Positions 46,340 to 54,412 of a stretch of 64,000 bases of DNA are shown one piece after another. Within the stretch, counting starts at the first letter, position 1. Each line of letters begins with the position of its first letter. A program made the translations under genes and the position numbers. The stretch is from Synechocystis sp. PCC 7338 (lineage in GTDB: Bacteria > Cyanobacteriota > Cyanobacteriia > Cyanobacteriales > Microcystaceae): contig NZ_CP054306.1 in assembly GCF_018282115.1 (NCBI RefSeq), positions 2,093,488-2,157,487 of the forward strand, written 5' to 3'. The notes beneath the pieces are model-generated. The model was not told the origin of the DNA, made no database searches, and saw only the letters and a program-made list of their open reading frames with translations.

Positions 46340-46420
46340 CATTATTTAAAAACGCTGAAACTCTTGTTTTATGTTGATTACAATCAGAGTACTAGCTTAG
46401 GCAGCATTAAAGTTATCCAT
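46340..46420 (-). pseudogene. Dead 5' fragment of a second Phd/YefM antitoxin gene
   Basis: Minus-strand codons from 46420 read MDNFNAA and then TAA, against MDNFSATQ in the intact gene at 47962. Homology continues for a few codons (GCT-A/CGT) and then ends. The 5' flank is the same as that of the intact gene (repeat entries at 46401 and 47943). Only the promoter and start survive, so no antitoxin is made. Confidence 0.7.
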
Positions 46421-46458
46421 TGTCTGTCACCATACCGGATTATGTAAGTTGACGGCAT
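46401..46458. repeat. Promoter/start repeat, copy 1 (dead antitoxin)
   Basis: This 58-bp segment matches 47943-48000 with about a dozen differences. The best preserved part is AAAGTTATCCATTGTCTGTC followed by the block ending CCGGATTATGTA. It covers the start codon and the upstream region of a Phd/YefM antitoxin gene on the minus strand. Confidence 0.82.
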
Positions 46459-46475
46459 TACCACAGGATATGCTC

Positions 46476-47213
46476 TTAAAAATATTGGTGACACTCATTA
46501 AATTGTCTTGTCGTTTGAGATAAGTTACAGTCGATAGCTAGTAGATCTATTCCGTCTACAATTCTTGGAATAAAATCATTATTAATTATTAAATTCTCCC
46601 AGCATTTTTGACGATATTCTGGTTGGTTCTGAAACTTATCAATGGCAGATTGTAACGGTCGCATAACTTCATAGGCAGATTCTGCTTTTTCCCTACTGAC
46701 TGGCGAAATCGGGGAAGATAAACGGAGAACAGCTAAGTCAATCAGATCCCTTGATAAAATACTTTTATCCATAAAGCGGTCAGCATTGGCCAAAAGCTTC
46801 GATATCCAAAGGTCTTCTTCGTTCAGACAGGGTAGTGATAACCAAGGTAGTTTTCTGGGTTGTTCGATGACAAATCTGGCTTCGGCAATAATCTCAAGTT
46901 TGATGGGAATATTATTACTTTCTACTAGCAAGCGAATACCGTATTGATCCATGTTACTCCGACCAACTATCAAGCTTTTTGATTCTAAAAATAAAGCATC
47001 GTAACCTTTGTTAAAAATTAGTTTTCTCAGTTGTTTATAGCCTCTAGATTGTATAGAGCAAATGAAATCAATATCATTACTTTCTCGAAATTCTTGATTA
47101 AGCAATGCGATTAGCGTCCCGCCACCAAAGCAAGTATAAGTCTCTTGAAAAATTTGATGATCTAGCTGATTTAAAACGTTGAAAATTTCATTATGATGGG
47201 GACGATTAAACAT
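46476..47213 (-). CDS. AbiEii/MenT-type nucleotidyltransferase (candidate toxin)
   Basis: The 245-residue protein has the family's nucleotidyltransferase core: CFGGGTLIALLNQEFRESNDIDFI, with the G[GS]-x9-13-DxD metal-binding motif. A later Lys/Asp motif is in WISKLLANADRFMDKSILSRDLIDL. This class includes AbiEii/AbiGii abortive-infection toxins and MenT. The ATG at 47213 overlaps by one base the stop of the 73-residue partner gene, so the two form an operon. The AT-rich codon use and the lack of HIP1 sites suggest transfer. Toxicity is inferred from the family. Confidence 0.82.
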   Translation of the reverse strand: MFNRPHHNEIFNVLNQLDHQIFQETYTCFGGGTLIALLNQEFRESNDIDFICSIQSRGYKQLRKLIFNKGYDALFLESKSLIVGRSNMDQYGIRLLVESNNIPIKLEIIAEARFVIEQPRKLPWLSLPCLNEEDLWISKLLANADRFMDKSILSRDLIDLAVLRLSSPISPVSREKAESAYEVMRPLQSAIDKFQNQPEYRQKCWENLIINNDFIPRIVDGIDLLAIDCNLSQTTRQFNECHQYF

Positions 47214-47434
47214 TATAGTTCAGTGATTAACCAAGAGTGATATTTTCTGGCGATGGTTTCTAAAAAAACTAGCTCTTCTGGCGATGGCTCAAACAGGGAG
47301 CGATATTTCCAGCCTCTCTCATAACGGCTCAACATTTCTTCTAAGCTTAATGCTTTGGGGGTTTTCATTTGCCAACATAAAAATTCTAGGAATGGCAATT
47401 GTTGGGGAATTCTGATGGGATTATTTTCAATCAT
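47213..47434 (-). CDS. Small partner protein upstream of the nucleotidyltransferase
   Basis: The 73-residue protein (MIENNPIRIPQQLPFLEFLC, ending ARKYHSWLITEL) precedes the AbiEii-like gene and overlaps it by one base. It is mostly helical and moderately charged, with no recognised DNA-binding motif. Its size and position are those of an antitoxin, although AbiEi-type antitoxins are larger, so this may be a different antitoxin type. It was not recognised as a named family. Confidence 0.68.
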   Translation of the reverse strand: MIENNPIRIPQQLPFLEFLCWQMKTPKALSLEEMLSRYERGWKYRSLFEPSPEELVFLETIARKYHSWLITEL

Positions 47435-47462
47435 GGTATTTGATATTTTGCCATCTTCTATA

Positions 47463-47707
47463 AATTCAATCCTTGCTTAATAACTTCCCATTCAATTGGT
47501 TGTTGATTTTCTGGATCATTCTCAGCGTTAATGGTGTCTCAAACATCAATCAGATCCTCAAGTTCTTCAGCGTTGATAATGGCTAATTCACCTTGGATGA
47601 TTTTTTCCGGTAATTGTGTCACGGAAAGATTCAAATGATTTGCAAAAGATTTAAGTTTTTGCCATGTTTGGGGGGAGACTTCTAACTGATATGCGTTTGA
47701 ATGTTCT
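47463..47707 (-). pseudogene. Remnant of a small antitoxin-like gene
   Basis: A minus-strand frame reads SEHSNAYQLEVSPQTWQKLK, then a stretch ending EELEDLIDV, a TGA stop and DTINAENDPENQQPIEWEVI in the same frame. No ATG precedes it; a TAA lies directly upstream. It looks like a decayed antitoxin between the intact Phd/YefM gene and the nucleotidyltransferase operon. The family could not be named. Confidence 0.5.
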
Positions 47708-47722
47708 GATTAAGAGCCTAAA

Positions 47723-47962
47723 TTATTTTAACTCCATTGCACATTCACTGATGGGGGTAGCCATACCGGTTCTAATGGATTCTCCCATGGCGGGAATAGA
47801 GAGCAAATAAAGGGTTTCTTGGATGGATTCCCAGTCTTCTTGGCTCAGAAGGACAGCATTATTCCGTTTGCCAGTAATCAAAACAGGTTGATGATTTTCG
47901 GCAACTTCATCCATCAATCGAAAAAGCTGACTACGAGCTTGGGTGGCACTAAAGTTATCCAT
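47723..47962 (-). CDS. Phd/YefM family antitoxin
   Basis: The 79-residue protein opens MDNFSATQARSQLFRLMDEV and continues ENHQPVLITGKRNNAVLLSQEDW, the classical YefM/Phd N-terminal DNA-binding fold, followed by a short C-terminal toxin-binding tail. No intact toxin follows; the next frame on the strand is a decayed antitoxin. It appears to be an orphan antitoxin. Confidence 0.85.
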   Translation of the reverse strand: MDNFSATQARSQLFRLMDEVAENHQPVLITGKRNNAVLLSQEDWESIQETLYLLSIPAMGESIRTGMATPISECAMELK

Positions 47963-48000
47963 TGTCTGTCACCGTACCGGATTATGTACGTTGATGGTAT
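47943..48000. repeat. Promoter/start repeat, copy 2 (intact antitoxin)
   Basis: This is the intact-gene copy of the repeat at 46401-46458. It contains the ATG region of the Phd/YefM antitoxin and, in minus-strand reading, TACATAATCCGGTACGGTG upstream, which may hold the promoter and the antitoxin's own operator. Confidence 0.78.
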
Positions 48001-48067
48001 CACACTCACTATATTAGGTTAGGCTTATTACTAAGACTTTTTGCCCTATGCCAACAGGAGTGGAAAG

Positions 48068-48853
48068 ATGGCGCAGAAACTCATAAATATCAGTGTGATC
48101 CGTTTTTTCCTCTTTCTGGGTTTGTTGGGAGCGTTGTTACTGCCCCAGAATGCACTACTAGCAGGAGAGAAGGACACCAGGGTTAAGCCTAAGCCGGTAC
48201 GTTGGCAACCACCGACGGATGTGGGGCAATCGGGGCGACGCACTGGTAATCCGCCCCGCACGGTATTAGGCGGTTCCCGCAATGGTTGTGGTGCTTCTGG
48301 GGACTTGCCTTTAACTGCTTTGATCCCCAAGAGTTATGAAGGCAGGGTGGGGGTGGAATCCCCGGTGATTTATGTTTATTTTCCCTATGACCAGGGCACT
48401 AACTATCCGGTTAGTTTTACTCTCAAGACTTGGCAGAATGGGGCTGAAGCTGTGTTGCTGGATCGGCAGTGGCAGGTGCCGGCCCAGACGGGTTTGTTAT
48501 CCATTCCCTTGCCGGAGGATCTGGAGTTGGAGCGGGGTTTGGTCTATCGCTGGAATTTTACGGTGGATTGTGGTGGCCCCCATAATACGGCGATCGATTA
48601 TGTGGAGGGAAATCTTAGTCTCGATCCTGAAGCTCTTTCCCCAGTGCTGTTAGCTCAGTTAACAACAATGACTCCAATGGAAAAAGTTGAGTTATATTTT
48701 CAGCAGGGCTGGTGGTACGACGCTATTCATAGTTTGTTGACCTTAGAGGAAGATAACACTTCTACTCTGACGGATTTATGGGCCCAGTTGTTGGCCCATG
48801 AAGGCTTAAGCTCCCTTAGCCCTATTACTGATTTATCCAGCTCTGGTCAATGA
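48068..48853 (+). CDS. DUF928 family protein, secreted
   Basis: The 261-residue protein starts at ATG 48068 (MAQKLINISVI); AGGAG lies upstream, and the in-frame TTG at 48041 is less likely. A signal peptide (VIRFFLFLGLLGALLLPQNALLAGEK) precedes the DUF928 region: GGSRNGCGASGDLPLTALIPKS, then a beta-rich part (VYFPYDQGTNYPVSFTLKTW). The TGA overlaps the ATG of the TPR-CHAT gene (ATGA), giving translational coupling. DUF928 proteins often stand next to CHAT-TPR genes in cyanobacteria; the function is unknown. Confidence 0.85.
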   Translation: MAQKLINISVIRFFLFLGLLGALLLPQNALLAGEKDTRVKPKPVRWQPPTDVGQSGRRTGNPPRTVLGGSRNGCGASGDLPLTALIPKSYEGRVGVESPVIYVYFPYDQGTNYPVSFTLKTWQNGAEAVLLDRQWQVPAQTGLLSIPLPEDLELERGLVYRWNFTVDCGGPHNTAIDYVEGNLSLDPEALSPVLLAQLTTMTPMEKVELYFQQGWWYDAIHSLLTLEEDNTSTLTDLWAQLLAHEGLSSLSPITDLSSSGQ

Positions 48854-51800
48854 AAACTCTATTTTTTCAGCATTGTTTGGGGTTATTCCTCTTGGGAGGA
48901 ATATTGCTACCAGGGTTAGTTTTGGCTCAGTCGGATTCCCAGATTTTGTTAGATGTGCAGGGAGAGTTAGAGGAGGGAGATATAGAGTTGAATAATGGTA
49001 GCTTTTTTGATTCTTATGAAATAGAAGTAACTACCAATTCTCCTTTATTTATTTTGGTAGAAAGTAGTGATTATGATGGTTTTTTTATGTTATTTGATCC
49101 TGATGCTGGTAACCAGGTTGCAAAAAATAACAATTTTAAGGATACTAATGCTCAAATTTTGCTAGATGAATTGAAGCCTGGTAAGTATCAAATTGGGCTA
49201 GCAAATTATAATCCTGAAGAAGCTGGACGGTATAGACTTATTGTTAAGACACCTAATCCTTCTGAATTGATTAGACTAAAAGCTGATCTTTTATTCAATC
49301 AGGCAATGTATTTTAAAGAGGAAGGTTCTGCAGAATTTTTTTTAAAAGCAATAGAAAATTTTGAAAACTCTCTCATTTTATATCGTCAATTAGATGATGT
49401 ACTAAATATTGCGACATCTCTCAATTATATTGGCGTAATATATTTTGATTTAGGGGATAAACAGAAAGCTCTTGATTACTACAACCAAGCTCTTACTATT
49501 CGCAAACAAGCAAGAGATATATCTGGTGAAGCTCAAAGTCTCAATAATATTGGCGTGATATATTTTGATTTAGGGAACAAATACAAAGCTCTTGATTATT
49601 ACAACCAGGCACTTGCAATTAGTAGCCAGATAGAAGATTTAGCTTTAGAAGGTACAACCCTAACTAATATTGGCCGTGTATATTCTCGTTTAGGAGATAA
49701 ACAGAAAGCTCTTGATTACCTGAACCAAGTACTTGTTATTGATAAACAAGTAGAAGATTTATCAGGGCAAGGTGCCACTCTCAACAATATTGGTCAAACA
49801 TATTCCGATTTGGGAGATAAACAAAAAGCTCTTGATTACTACAACCAAGCACTTGTTATTGCTAAACAAGTTGGAAGTTTAGTTGGTGAAGCTATAATCA
49901 TCAATAATATTGGCAGTTTATACTCTGATTTAGGAGATAAACAAAAAGCTCTTGATTACTATAATCAGGCACTTGTTATTCGTAAAAAAATTGAAGATTT
50001 ACCTGGTGAAGCTACAACTCTCAATAATATTGGTAGTTTATACTCTGATTTAGGAGATAATCAAAAAGCTCTTGATTATCTTAACCAAGCACTGGTTATT
50101 AATAGACAGGTAGAAGATTTAGTTGAAGAAGGTACATTTCTTAATAATATTGGATTAATATATTCTGATTTAGGAGACAAACAGAAAGCTCTTGGTTACT
50201 ACAAACAAGCACTAGTTATTCGTAAACAGGTAGGAGATTTGCCTGGTGAAGCTACAACTCTTAGTAATATTGGTACTTTATATTCTGATTTAGGAAATAA
50301 GCAGAAAGCTCTTGATTATCTTAACCAAGCACTGATTATTAATAGACAAGTAAAAGATTTATCCGGAGAGGCTATAACCCTTAGCAATTTGGGATATTTA
50401 GAATTTGAAAATAAGCAATATGAAAGTGTAACTAAATACATAAATCAGTCTCTTGATCTGCTGGAATCAGTAGATATTAAAGAATTAAATGATGAGCTTC
50501 AAGTCTCCTATTTTGATACATACAACAATAATTATCAACTTCTGCAAAAAGCGTTAGTTGCCCAAAATCAACCAACAGAAGCTATAGCTGTCGCTGAAAG
50601 AGGACGGGCCAGAATATTAGTTGAACTGCTCAATCAACGTTTCTCTAATATTGAAAATGCTTCTTCTTTGCGTCAGCCCACCCTCAGTGAATTGCAAGCT
50701 GTAGCCAAAAATAGTAATAGCTCTTTAGTCACTTACTCGTTGATTGAAAATCTACCAGGTACTAGCGGAGAGAAGGAAAATGAACTTTACATTTATGTTA
50801 TTTCCTCCGATGGCAAGCTGGAATTTCGTTCTGTTAACCTGAGCAACAAAGATATAAACCTTTCCAAACTCGTTGAAACTGCTCGCCAAACCATTGCCCA
50901 AGCTCCCCCAGATCGTCCCCAGCAAAATCGGGGTAACAATAGTGGTGCCATCAACAGCCTGGAAAACCTCGCCGTTGGGGATTACGTCAAATTGCAAGGG
51001 GAATTTCCCAGCGATGAACCCTGGCAGATTGTTTCTATAGACCGGGATAAACAGACCGTTAACCTCGACCAAACCAGGCGGGAAGAACCCCTCGAAAATG
51101 TCAGCATTAGCCGCATTGCTAGTAAAACTGATACCTCCCTCCAGCAATTACATCAAATTCTCATAGAGCCGATCGCCGACCTGTTACCCCAAGACTCAGC
51201 AGAGAAAGTAATCTTTATGCCCCAGGGAGCTTTATTTGGCGTTCCCTTTGCGGCTCTCCAGGATGCCCAAGGTCAATACTTGATTGAAAAACATACCATT
51301 CTTACGTCTCCCTCCATCCAAGTGTTGGCCCAAACTGCCGCCCAAAATCAACGATTGGCTAAACGGGGACAAAGTAAGAGTAAAGCCCTAGTGGTGGGCA
51401 ATCCCTATCCCTACCCCGATAACCTCAAATCCCTGGAGAATGCGGGGGCAGAAGCCGAACAAATCGCTAGCCTGTTGGGAGTGCAACCCCTTTTGGGCAA
51501 AAAAGCCACTGAAGCGGAAGTGCTGGCCCAAATGCCCCAGGCAGATATCATCCACTTTGCCACCCATGCTAGTTTCAATGACCAACGGGGTCTGAGCAGT
51601 GCCATTTACCTCACTGCCGAACCAGGAGCCCCCGATGATGGCCTGTTCCAAACCCCCGGCAGAATTACCGCCGAAGATATCTTTAACCAATTTGAGGATA
51701 ATCCCCTCAACGCCCGCCTAGTGGTGCTCAGTGCCTGCGACACCGGGCAAGGAGAGATTACTGGGGATGGGGTCATTGGTCTGTCCCGTTCCCTCATTGC

Positions 51801-52005
51801 TGGCGGCGTACCGAGCGTATTGGTATCGCTCTGGAGTGTGGACGATGCTTCCACCAAAACCCTGATGACCGAGTTCTATCGCCAATGGCAACAACAAGGG
51901 GTCGATAAAGCCACAGCCTTAAGGAATGCCATGTTGGAAACCAAAACAGAATACCCAGATCCCTACTATTGGAGTGGTTTCACCCTCATTGGGGAGGCAG
52001 ATTAG
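48850..52005 (+). CDS. Secreted TPR-CHAT protein
   Basis: The 1051-residue protein has a signal peptide (LGLFLLGGILLPGLVLAQ), a PPC-like beta domain at about residues 30-135, and about nine to ten 40-residue TPR units at about 185-530 (typical unit YSDLGDKQKALDYYNQALVI). A C-terminal CHAT domain from about 770 has the catalytic pair His906 (HFATHASF) and Cys963 (LSACDTG). An SH3-like insert (VGDYVKLQGEFPSDEPWQIV) sits at about 708-750. The TPR units are repeated almost exactly at DNA level (49,430-50,400). The protein probably acts in the periplasm or envelope; its protease target is unknown. Confidence 0.88.
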   Translation: MKTLFFQHCLGLFLLGGILLPGLVLAQSDSQILLDVQGELEEGDIELNNGSFFDSYEIEVTTNSPLFILVESSDYDGFFMLFDPDAGNQVAKNNNFKDTNAQILLDELKPGKYQIGLANYNPEEAGRYRLIVKTPNPSELIRLKADLLFNQAMYFKEEGSAEFFLKAIENFENSLILYRQLDDVLNIATSLNYIGVIYFDLGDKQKALDYYNQALTIRKQARDISGEAQSLNNIGVIYFDLGNKYKALDYYNQALAISSQIEDLALEGTTLTNIGRVYSRLGDKQKALDYLNQVLVIDKQVEDLSGQGATLNNIGQTYSDLGDKQKALDYYNQALVIAKQVGSLVGEAIIINNIGSLYSDLGDKQKALDYYNQALVIRKKIEDLPGEATTLNNIGSLYSDLGDNQKALDYLNQALVINRQVEDLVEEGTFLNNIGLIYSDLGDKQKALGYYKQALVIRKQVGDLPGEATTLSNIGTLYSDLGNKQKALDYLNQALIINRQVKDLSGEAITLSNLGYLEFENKQYESVTKYINQSLDLLESVDIKELNDELQVSYFDTYNNNYQLLQKALVAQNQPTEAIAVAERGRARILVELLNQRFSNIENASSLRQPTLSELQAVAKNSNSSLVTYSLIENLPGTSGEKENELYIYVISSDGKLEFRSVNLSNKDINLSKLVETARQTIAQAPPDRPQQNRGNNSGAINSLENLAVGDYVKLQGEFPSDEPWQIVSIDRDKQTVNLDQTRREEPLENVSISRIASKTDTSLQQLHQILIEPIADLLPQDSAEKVIFMPQGALFGVPFAALQDAQGQYLIEKHTILTSPSIQVLAQTAAQNQRLAKRGQSKSKALVVGNPYPYPDNLKSLENAGAEAEQIASLLGVQPLLGKKATEAEVLAQMPQADIIHFATHASFNDQRGLSSAIYLTAEPGAPDDGLFQTPGRITAEDIFNQFEDNPLNARLVVLSACDTGQGEITGDGVIGLSRSLIAGGVPSVLVSLWSVDDASTKTLMTEFYRQWQQQGVDKATALRNAMLETKTEYPDPYYWSGFTLIGEAD
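49430..50400 (+). repeat. 120-bp tandem repeats encoding TPR units
   Basis: About eight copies of a 120-base unit encode successive TPRs of the CHAT protein. Neighbouring units share long identical runs such as AAACAGAAAGCTCTTGATTA and differ mainly at the inter-helix turn, which suggests recent expansion or gene conversion. Copy number may vary between strains. Confidence 0.85.
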
Positions 52006-52036
52006 AGCCAAACCATTAAGAGCTGAGGGAGGCATT

Positions 52037-52363
52037 ATGATGGGGAAAAGCGTTTTTAGGATTGAAGCCATGGCCACCCTATCGGTTGATATTGGTACCT
52101 TAATCACTCGTACACCGGGATTACATGGTGGCGTTCCCCATATTGCAGGCAAGGGAGTTACGGTCAGAAGAATTGTGTTTTGGTCTAAGGAACGGGGCCT
52201 AACACCGGAAGAGATTGCCGATGAGGTTGGACATATTTCCCTTGCCGAAGTTCATGCGGCCTTGACCTATTACTATGTGAACCAAGCTGAAATCGATCAT
52301 GATATCGAGCAACAAGCTCTGGAAGCGGTAACACTCGAACGTCAATATAGTCAGGCTCGGTGA
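52037..52363 (+). CDS. DUF433 family antitoxin
   Basis: The 108-residue protein has the DUF433 core TPGLHGGVPHIAGKGVTVRR and IADEVGHISLAEVHAALTYYY, a winged-helix DNA-binding fold usual for antitoxins paired with DUF5615 toxins. The ATG at 52037 has GAGGGAGG upstream and gives a 33-base extension over a second ATG at 52070; either is possible. It follows the TPR-CHAT stop by 31 bp and precedes the toxin by 48 bp. Confidence 0.85.
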   Translation: MMGKSVFRIEAMATLSVDIGTLITRTPGLHGGVPHIAGKGVTVRRIVFWSKERGLTPEEIADEVGHISLAEVHAALTYYYVNQAEIDHDIEQQALEAVTLERQYSQAR

Positions 52364-52411
52364 TTTTTGAAAGGGCAAGGGATATTAGTTTGACCCTCGA
52401 AAAAGCAACCC

Positions 52412-52777
52412 ATGAGTAAAATCCGCTTGTACTTAGACGAAGATGCCATGTCCAACAGCCTACTAAAGGCTTTACGGTCAAAAGAAATTGACGTTATTAG
52501 TGTTCAGGAAGCAGGAACAGAAGGTTTTCCAGATAATCAGCAATTGGATTGGGCTACTTCCCAAGAGCGGGTAATCTATAGCCACAATATCAGTGATTTT
52601 TGCCGACTACATTCCCAGTATTTGGAGACAGGACGCAATCATGCTGGCATTGCCTTGATTTCGCAGGATACAGCCATTGGCGATCAAGTACGGGCCGTTA
52701 TTGCGTTTGTCAGTCAAACAACATCGGAAAATATGAAGAACGAGTGTATTTTCTTGAGACAATTTTTGTCAGTCTGA
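52412..52777 (+). CDS. DUF5615 PIN-like toxin
   Basis: The 121-residue protein has the Mut7-C/PIN-like fold: IRLYLDEDAMSNSLLKALRS with the N-terminal acidic residues, ATSQERVIYSHNISDF in the middle, and a C-terminal ECIFLRQFL. It is paired with the DUF433 antitoxin upstream, as is usual. The family is predicted to be an RNase; toxicity has not been tested here. Confidence 0.82.
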   Translation: MSKIRLYLDEDAMSNSLLKALRSKEIDVISVQEAGTEGFPDNQQLDWATSQERVIYSHNISDFCRLHSQYLETGRNHAGIALISQDTAIGDQVRAVIAFVSQTTSENMKNECIFLRQFLSV

Positions 52778-52801
52778 TTGTAGCGATAGTTATCAAAAAG
52801 T

Positions 52802-52889
52802 GTATTGGTTTCCGTCTGGAGTGGAGCATAGATGATACCTCCACCAGAACTTTTATAACCGGTTTCTATCGCTAGTAGCAACAACAGGG
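52802..52889 (+). pseudogene. Fragment of a second CHAT gene
   Basis: These 88 bases match 51817-51902 of the intact TPR-CHAT gene: GTATTGGTTTCCGTCTGGAG against GTATTGGTATCGCTCTGGAG, then WSxDDxSTxTxxTxFYR. An indel after TGGAGTGGAG and two stop codons (FYR**QQQ) show decay. Only this piece of CHAT sequence is present. Confidence 0.8.
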
Positions 52890-52893
52890 AAAC

Positions 52894-53053
52894 GAAAAAC
52901 TAACTACCCTGTCCCCCAAGCTGGAAAAGTTGAAATTTTGGGTGATATTATTAGTCCCATTGTGGATGAGGAAGATTGGGAATGTCTGAGATAATTGTCC
53001 TTGATACCCATATCTGGCTATGGTTAATTCAATGTGACGCTGGAACAATTTAG
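52894..53053 (+). pseudogene. Remnant of a VapBC-type toxin-antitoxin pair
   Basis: Part one reads KTNYPVPQAGKVEILGDIIS and then PIVDEEDWECLR and stop, like the C-terminal end of a VapB-type antitoxin. Part two starts ATG at 52982 and reads MSEIIVLDTHIWLWLIQCDA, the conserved N-terminus of a PIN-domain toxin, and stops after 23 residues (53053). Stop and start overlap, as in intact pairs. It directly abuts the CHAT fragment. Confidence 0.7.
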
Positions 53054-53056
53054 CCT

Positions 53057-53092
53057 TCAACTATCCACCCCATTAACGGAATAGATAGTTGA
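53057..53092. repeat. Short inverted repeat after the VapC remnant
   Basis: TCAACTATC and GATAGTTGA are separated by 18 bases. The arms are perfect over 9 bp and flanked by no T run. This may be the end of a lost mobile element, or a chance hairpin between the remnant and the gene at 53117. Confidence 0.4.
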
Positions 53093-53116
53093 TTCAAATT
53101 GAAAGCAATGGAATAG

Positions 53117-53578
53117 CTACATCCCCGCTTGGTAGTAAGGAGAATGAGCCTTAGCGGAATCCATCACCTCAAGGTAGAGATATTCCGGCAGCATCTTTTT
53201 GGCGGCGACCATGAAATAATGCTCAATGGGTTTGGAAGATGGACGATCTCGTTTCCGTAATGCCCGCTCCACATTGATCTTGCAACGATATGCTGCGTAG
53301 ATAGATTTAGCGTGACGCATTCGTTCCATTTTCCTGATGGTGTATTGATCAAAGTTGCCAATCTGTTCCATCAAATGAAGGTTGGCGTTAATAGCAGAGG
53401 CACTATACTGCGCTAAGCAATCATGGAGGGTCAATTCATCGTCGGTTAATTTAGAAAGGTTGAGTTCAAAGTCACAGTAGAACTTGTCACTAAACTCATC
53501 ATCATCAATGGCCAGGGGAACAGCGGCGGCTTTGCCCCTGGGGTTCGGTCTGTTTAATGTAAGCATAGAAGGTAACAT
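53117..53578 (-). CDS. Hypothetical protein of the TGCATAA-N16-CGATA group
   Basis: The 153-residue soluble protein (MLPSMLTLNRPNPRGKAAAV) has an acidic segment DDDEFSDKFYCDFELNLSKL and a basic middle (IRKMERMRHAKSIYAAYRCK), then a C-terminal helix pair. It was not recognised. It has its own upstream copy of the shared promoter element, 35-62 bases before the ATG, so it may form a single-gene unit. A start at 53566 is also possible. Confidence 0.68.
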   Translation of the reverse strand: MLPSMLTLNRPNPRGKAAAVPLAIDDDEFSDKFYCDFELNLSKLTDDELTLHDCLAQYSASAINANLHLMEQIGNFDQYTIRKMERMRHAKSIYAAYRCKINVERALRKRDRPSSKPIEHYFMVAAKKMLPEYLYLEVMDSAKAHSPYYQAGM

Positions 53579-53612
53579 CCTTGAAACTAGGTTGTAAACG
53601 TAACTATTTATC

Positions 53613-53640
53613 TATCGAGGCGATCGCCAAACTTTATGCA
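53613..53640 (-). promoter_or_regulatory. Shared element, copy B (promoter-like)
   Basis: Minus-strand TGCATAA, 16 bases, CGATA. The sequence continues CGATAGATAAATAGTT and then TTTACAACC, nearly identical to copy A at 57334. It is 35 bp upstream of the gene that starts at 53578, which fits a short leader. Confidence 0.72.
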
Positions 53641-53679
53641 GATTGTCCTAACTAATTAGCTTTTTTAATTAGCATTGAC

Positions 53680-54408
53680 TTAAGCAAAAGCCAGTGAGCT
53701 TTCATTACTGAACAAGCTTTTTACCCCAGTCCAACTCCAGTTGAAGAAACTGAGTAAACAATCCTTCACTGCGGTTATTGTTTTACCCACCACGTTGACC
53801 GTTCCCTGCCAACCTTGACTGGCCATCGTTTCCACAAACTTCCATAATTGCATTAGAATTTTCTGGATGCGTTGCAGACATTGCTGGATGCCTCCCACCA
53901 ACCAATGGAATAATTTTGCTAGGCGTTGATGGCGAGCCGCTAAATAAACCACAAATTTTTGGACGTAGGGCAAAGCTAACTTAGTGATGGCTACCAAACC
54001 CCGGGCTAAAAGTACGCTGGATAATTCCGGCACAAAGGTTACTGCTAAACCGACCATTAAGCTTATTCCGACCATATTCATGCCATGGCGTTTAAACATT
54101 GGCATCAGATAATTGTCCATCAAACGTTTACGGAAAATGGGGGAACTACACAACTGATGGCGGAATTTTAATAGGTAACGCAGAAAGGCTGTAATGCGTT
54201 CAATAGCAGTTTTTAACTCGTTTTTATCGAGGGAGATATTTTGATTTTTAGCCATATCCTCCAGAGTGAATTTAATTGTGTCTGCTAGTTCTTGATAATT
54301 ACTGCCTAAAGCATCATCAACAGTGGCATTGGGGGTGTAATTATTAATCATTTGTTCATACGAAGAGGATGTTCGATAGTTAGCAGAAGGGCTAGTGGAG
54401 TAAATCAT
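53680..54408 (-). CDS. Hypothetical protein with hydrophobic helices
   Basis: The 242-residue protein (MIYSTSPSANYRTSSSYEQM) has a helical middle and two hydrophobic segments, GMNMVGISLMVGLAVTFVP (about 111-130) and VLLARGLVAITKLALPYVQK (about 133-152). A Trp-rich C-terminus follows with FFNWSWTGVKSLF. It may be membrane-active or a membrane protein; it has no similarity I can name. It is the second gene of the unit preceded by copy C; only 4 bp separate it from the first gene. Confidence 0.68.
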   Translation of the reverse strand: MIYSTSPSANYRTSSSYEQMINNYTPNATVDDALGSNYQELADTIKFTLEDMAKNQNISLDKNELKTAIERITAFLRYLLKFRHQLCSSPIFRKRLMDNYLMPMFKRHGMNMVGISLMVGLAVTFVPELSSVLLARGLVAITKLALPYVQKFVVYLAARHQRLAKLFHWLVGGIQQCLQRIQKILMQLWKFVETMASQGWQGTVNVVGKTITAVKDCLLSFFNWSWTGVKSLFSNESSLAFA

Positions 54409-54412
54409 GGTA

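Noticed and set aside
46250-46447. Plus-strand open frame of 65 codons over the repeat
   Set aside because: Explained by the dead antitoxin copy on the minus strand; no ribosome site or similarity.
49430-50400. Regular repeats resembling a CRISPR array
   Set aside because: The repeat has no unique spacers, stays in frame and encodes TPR units of the CHAT protein.
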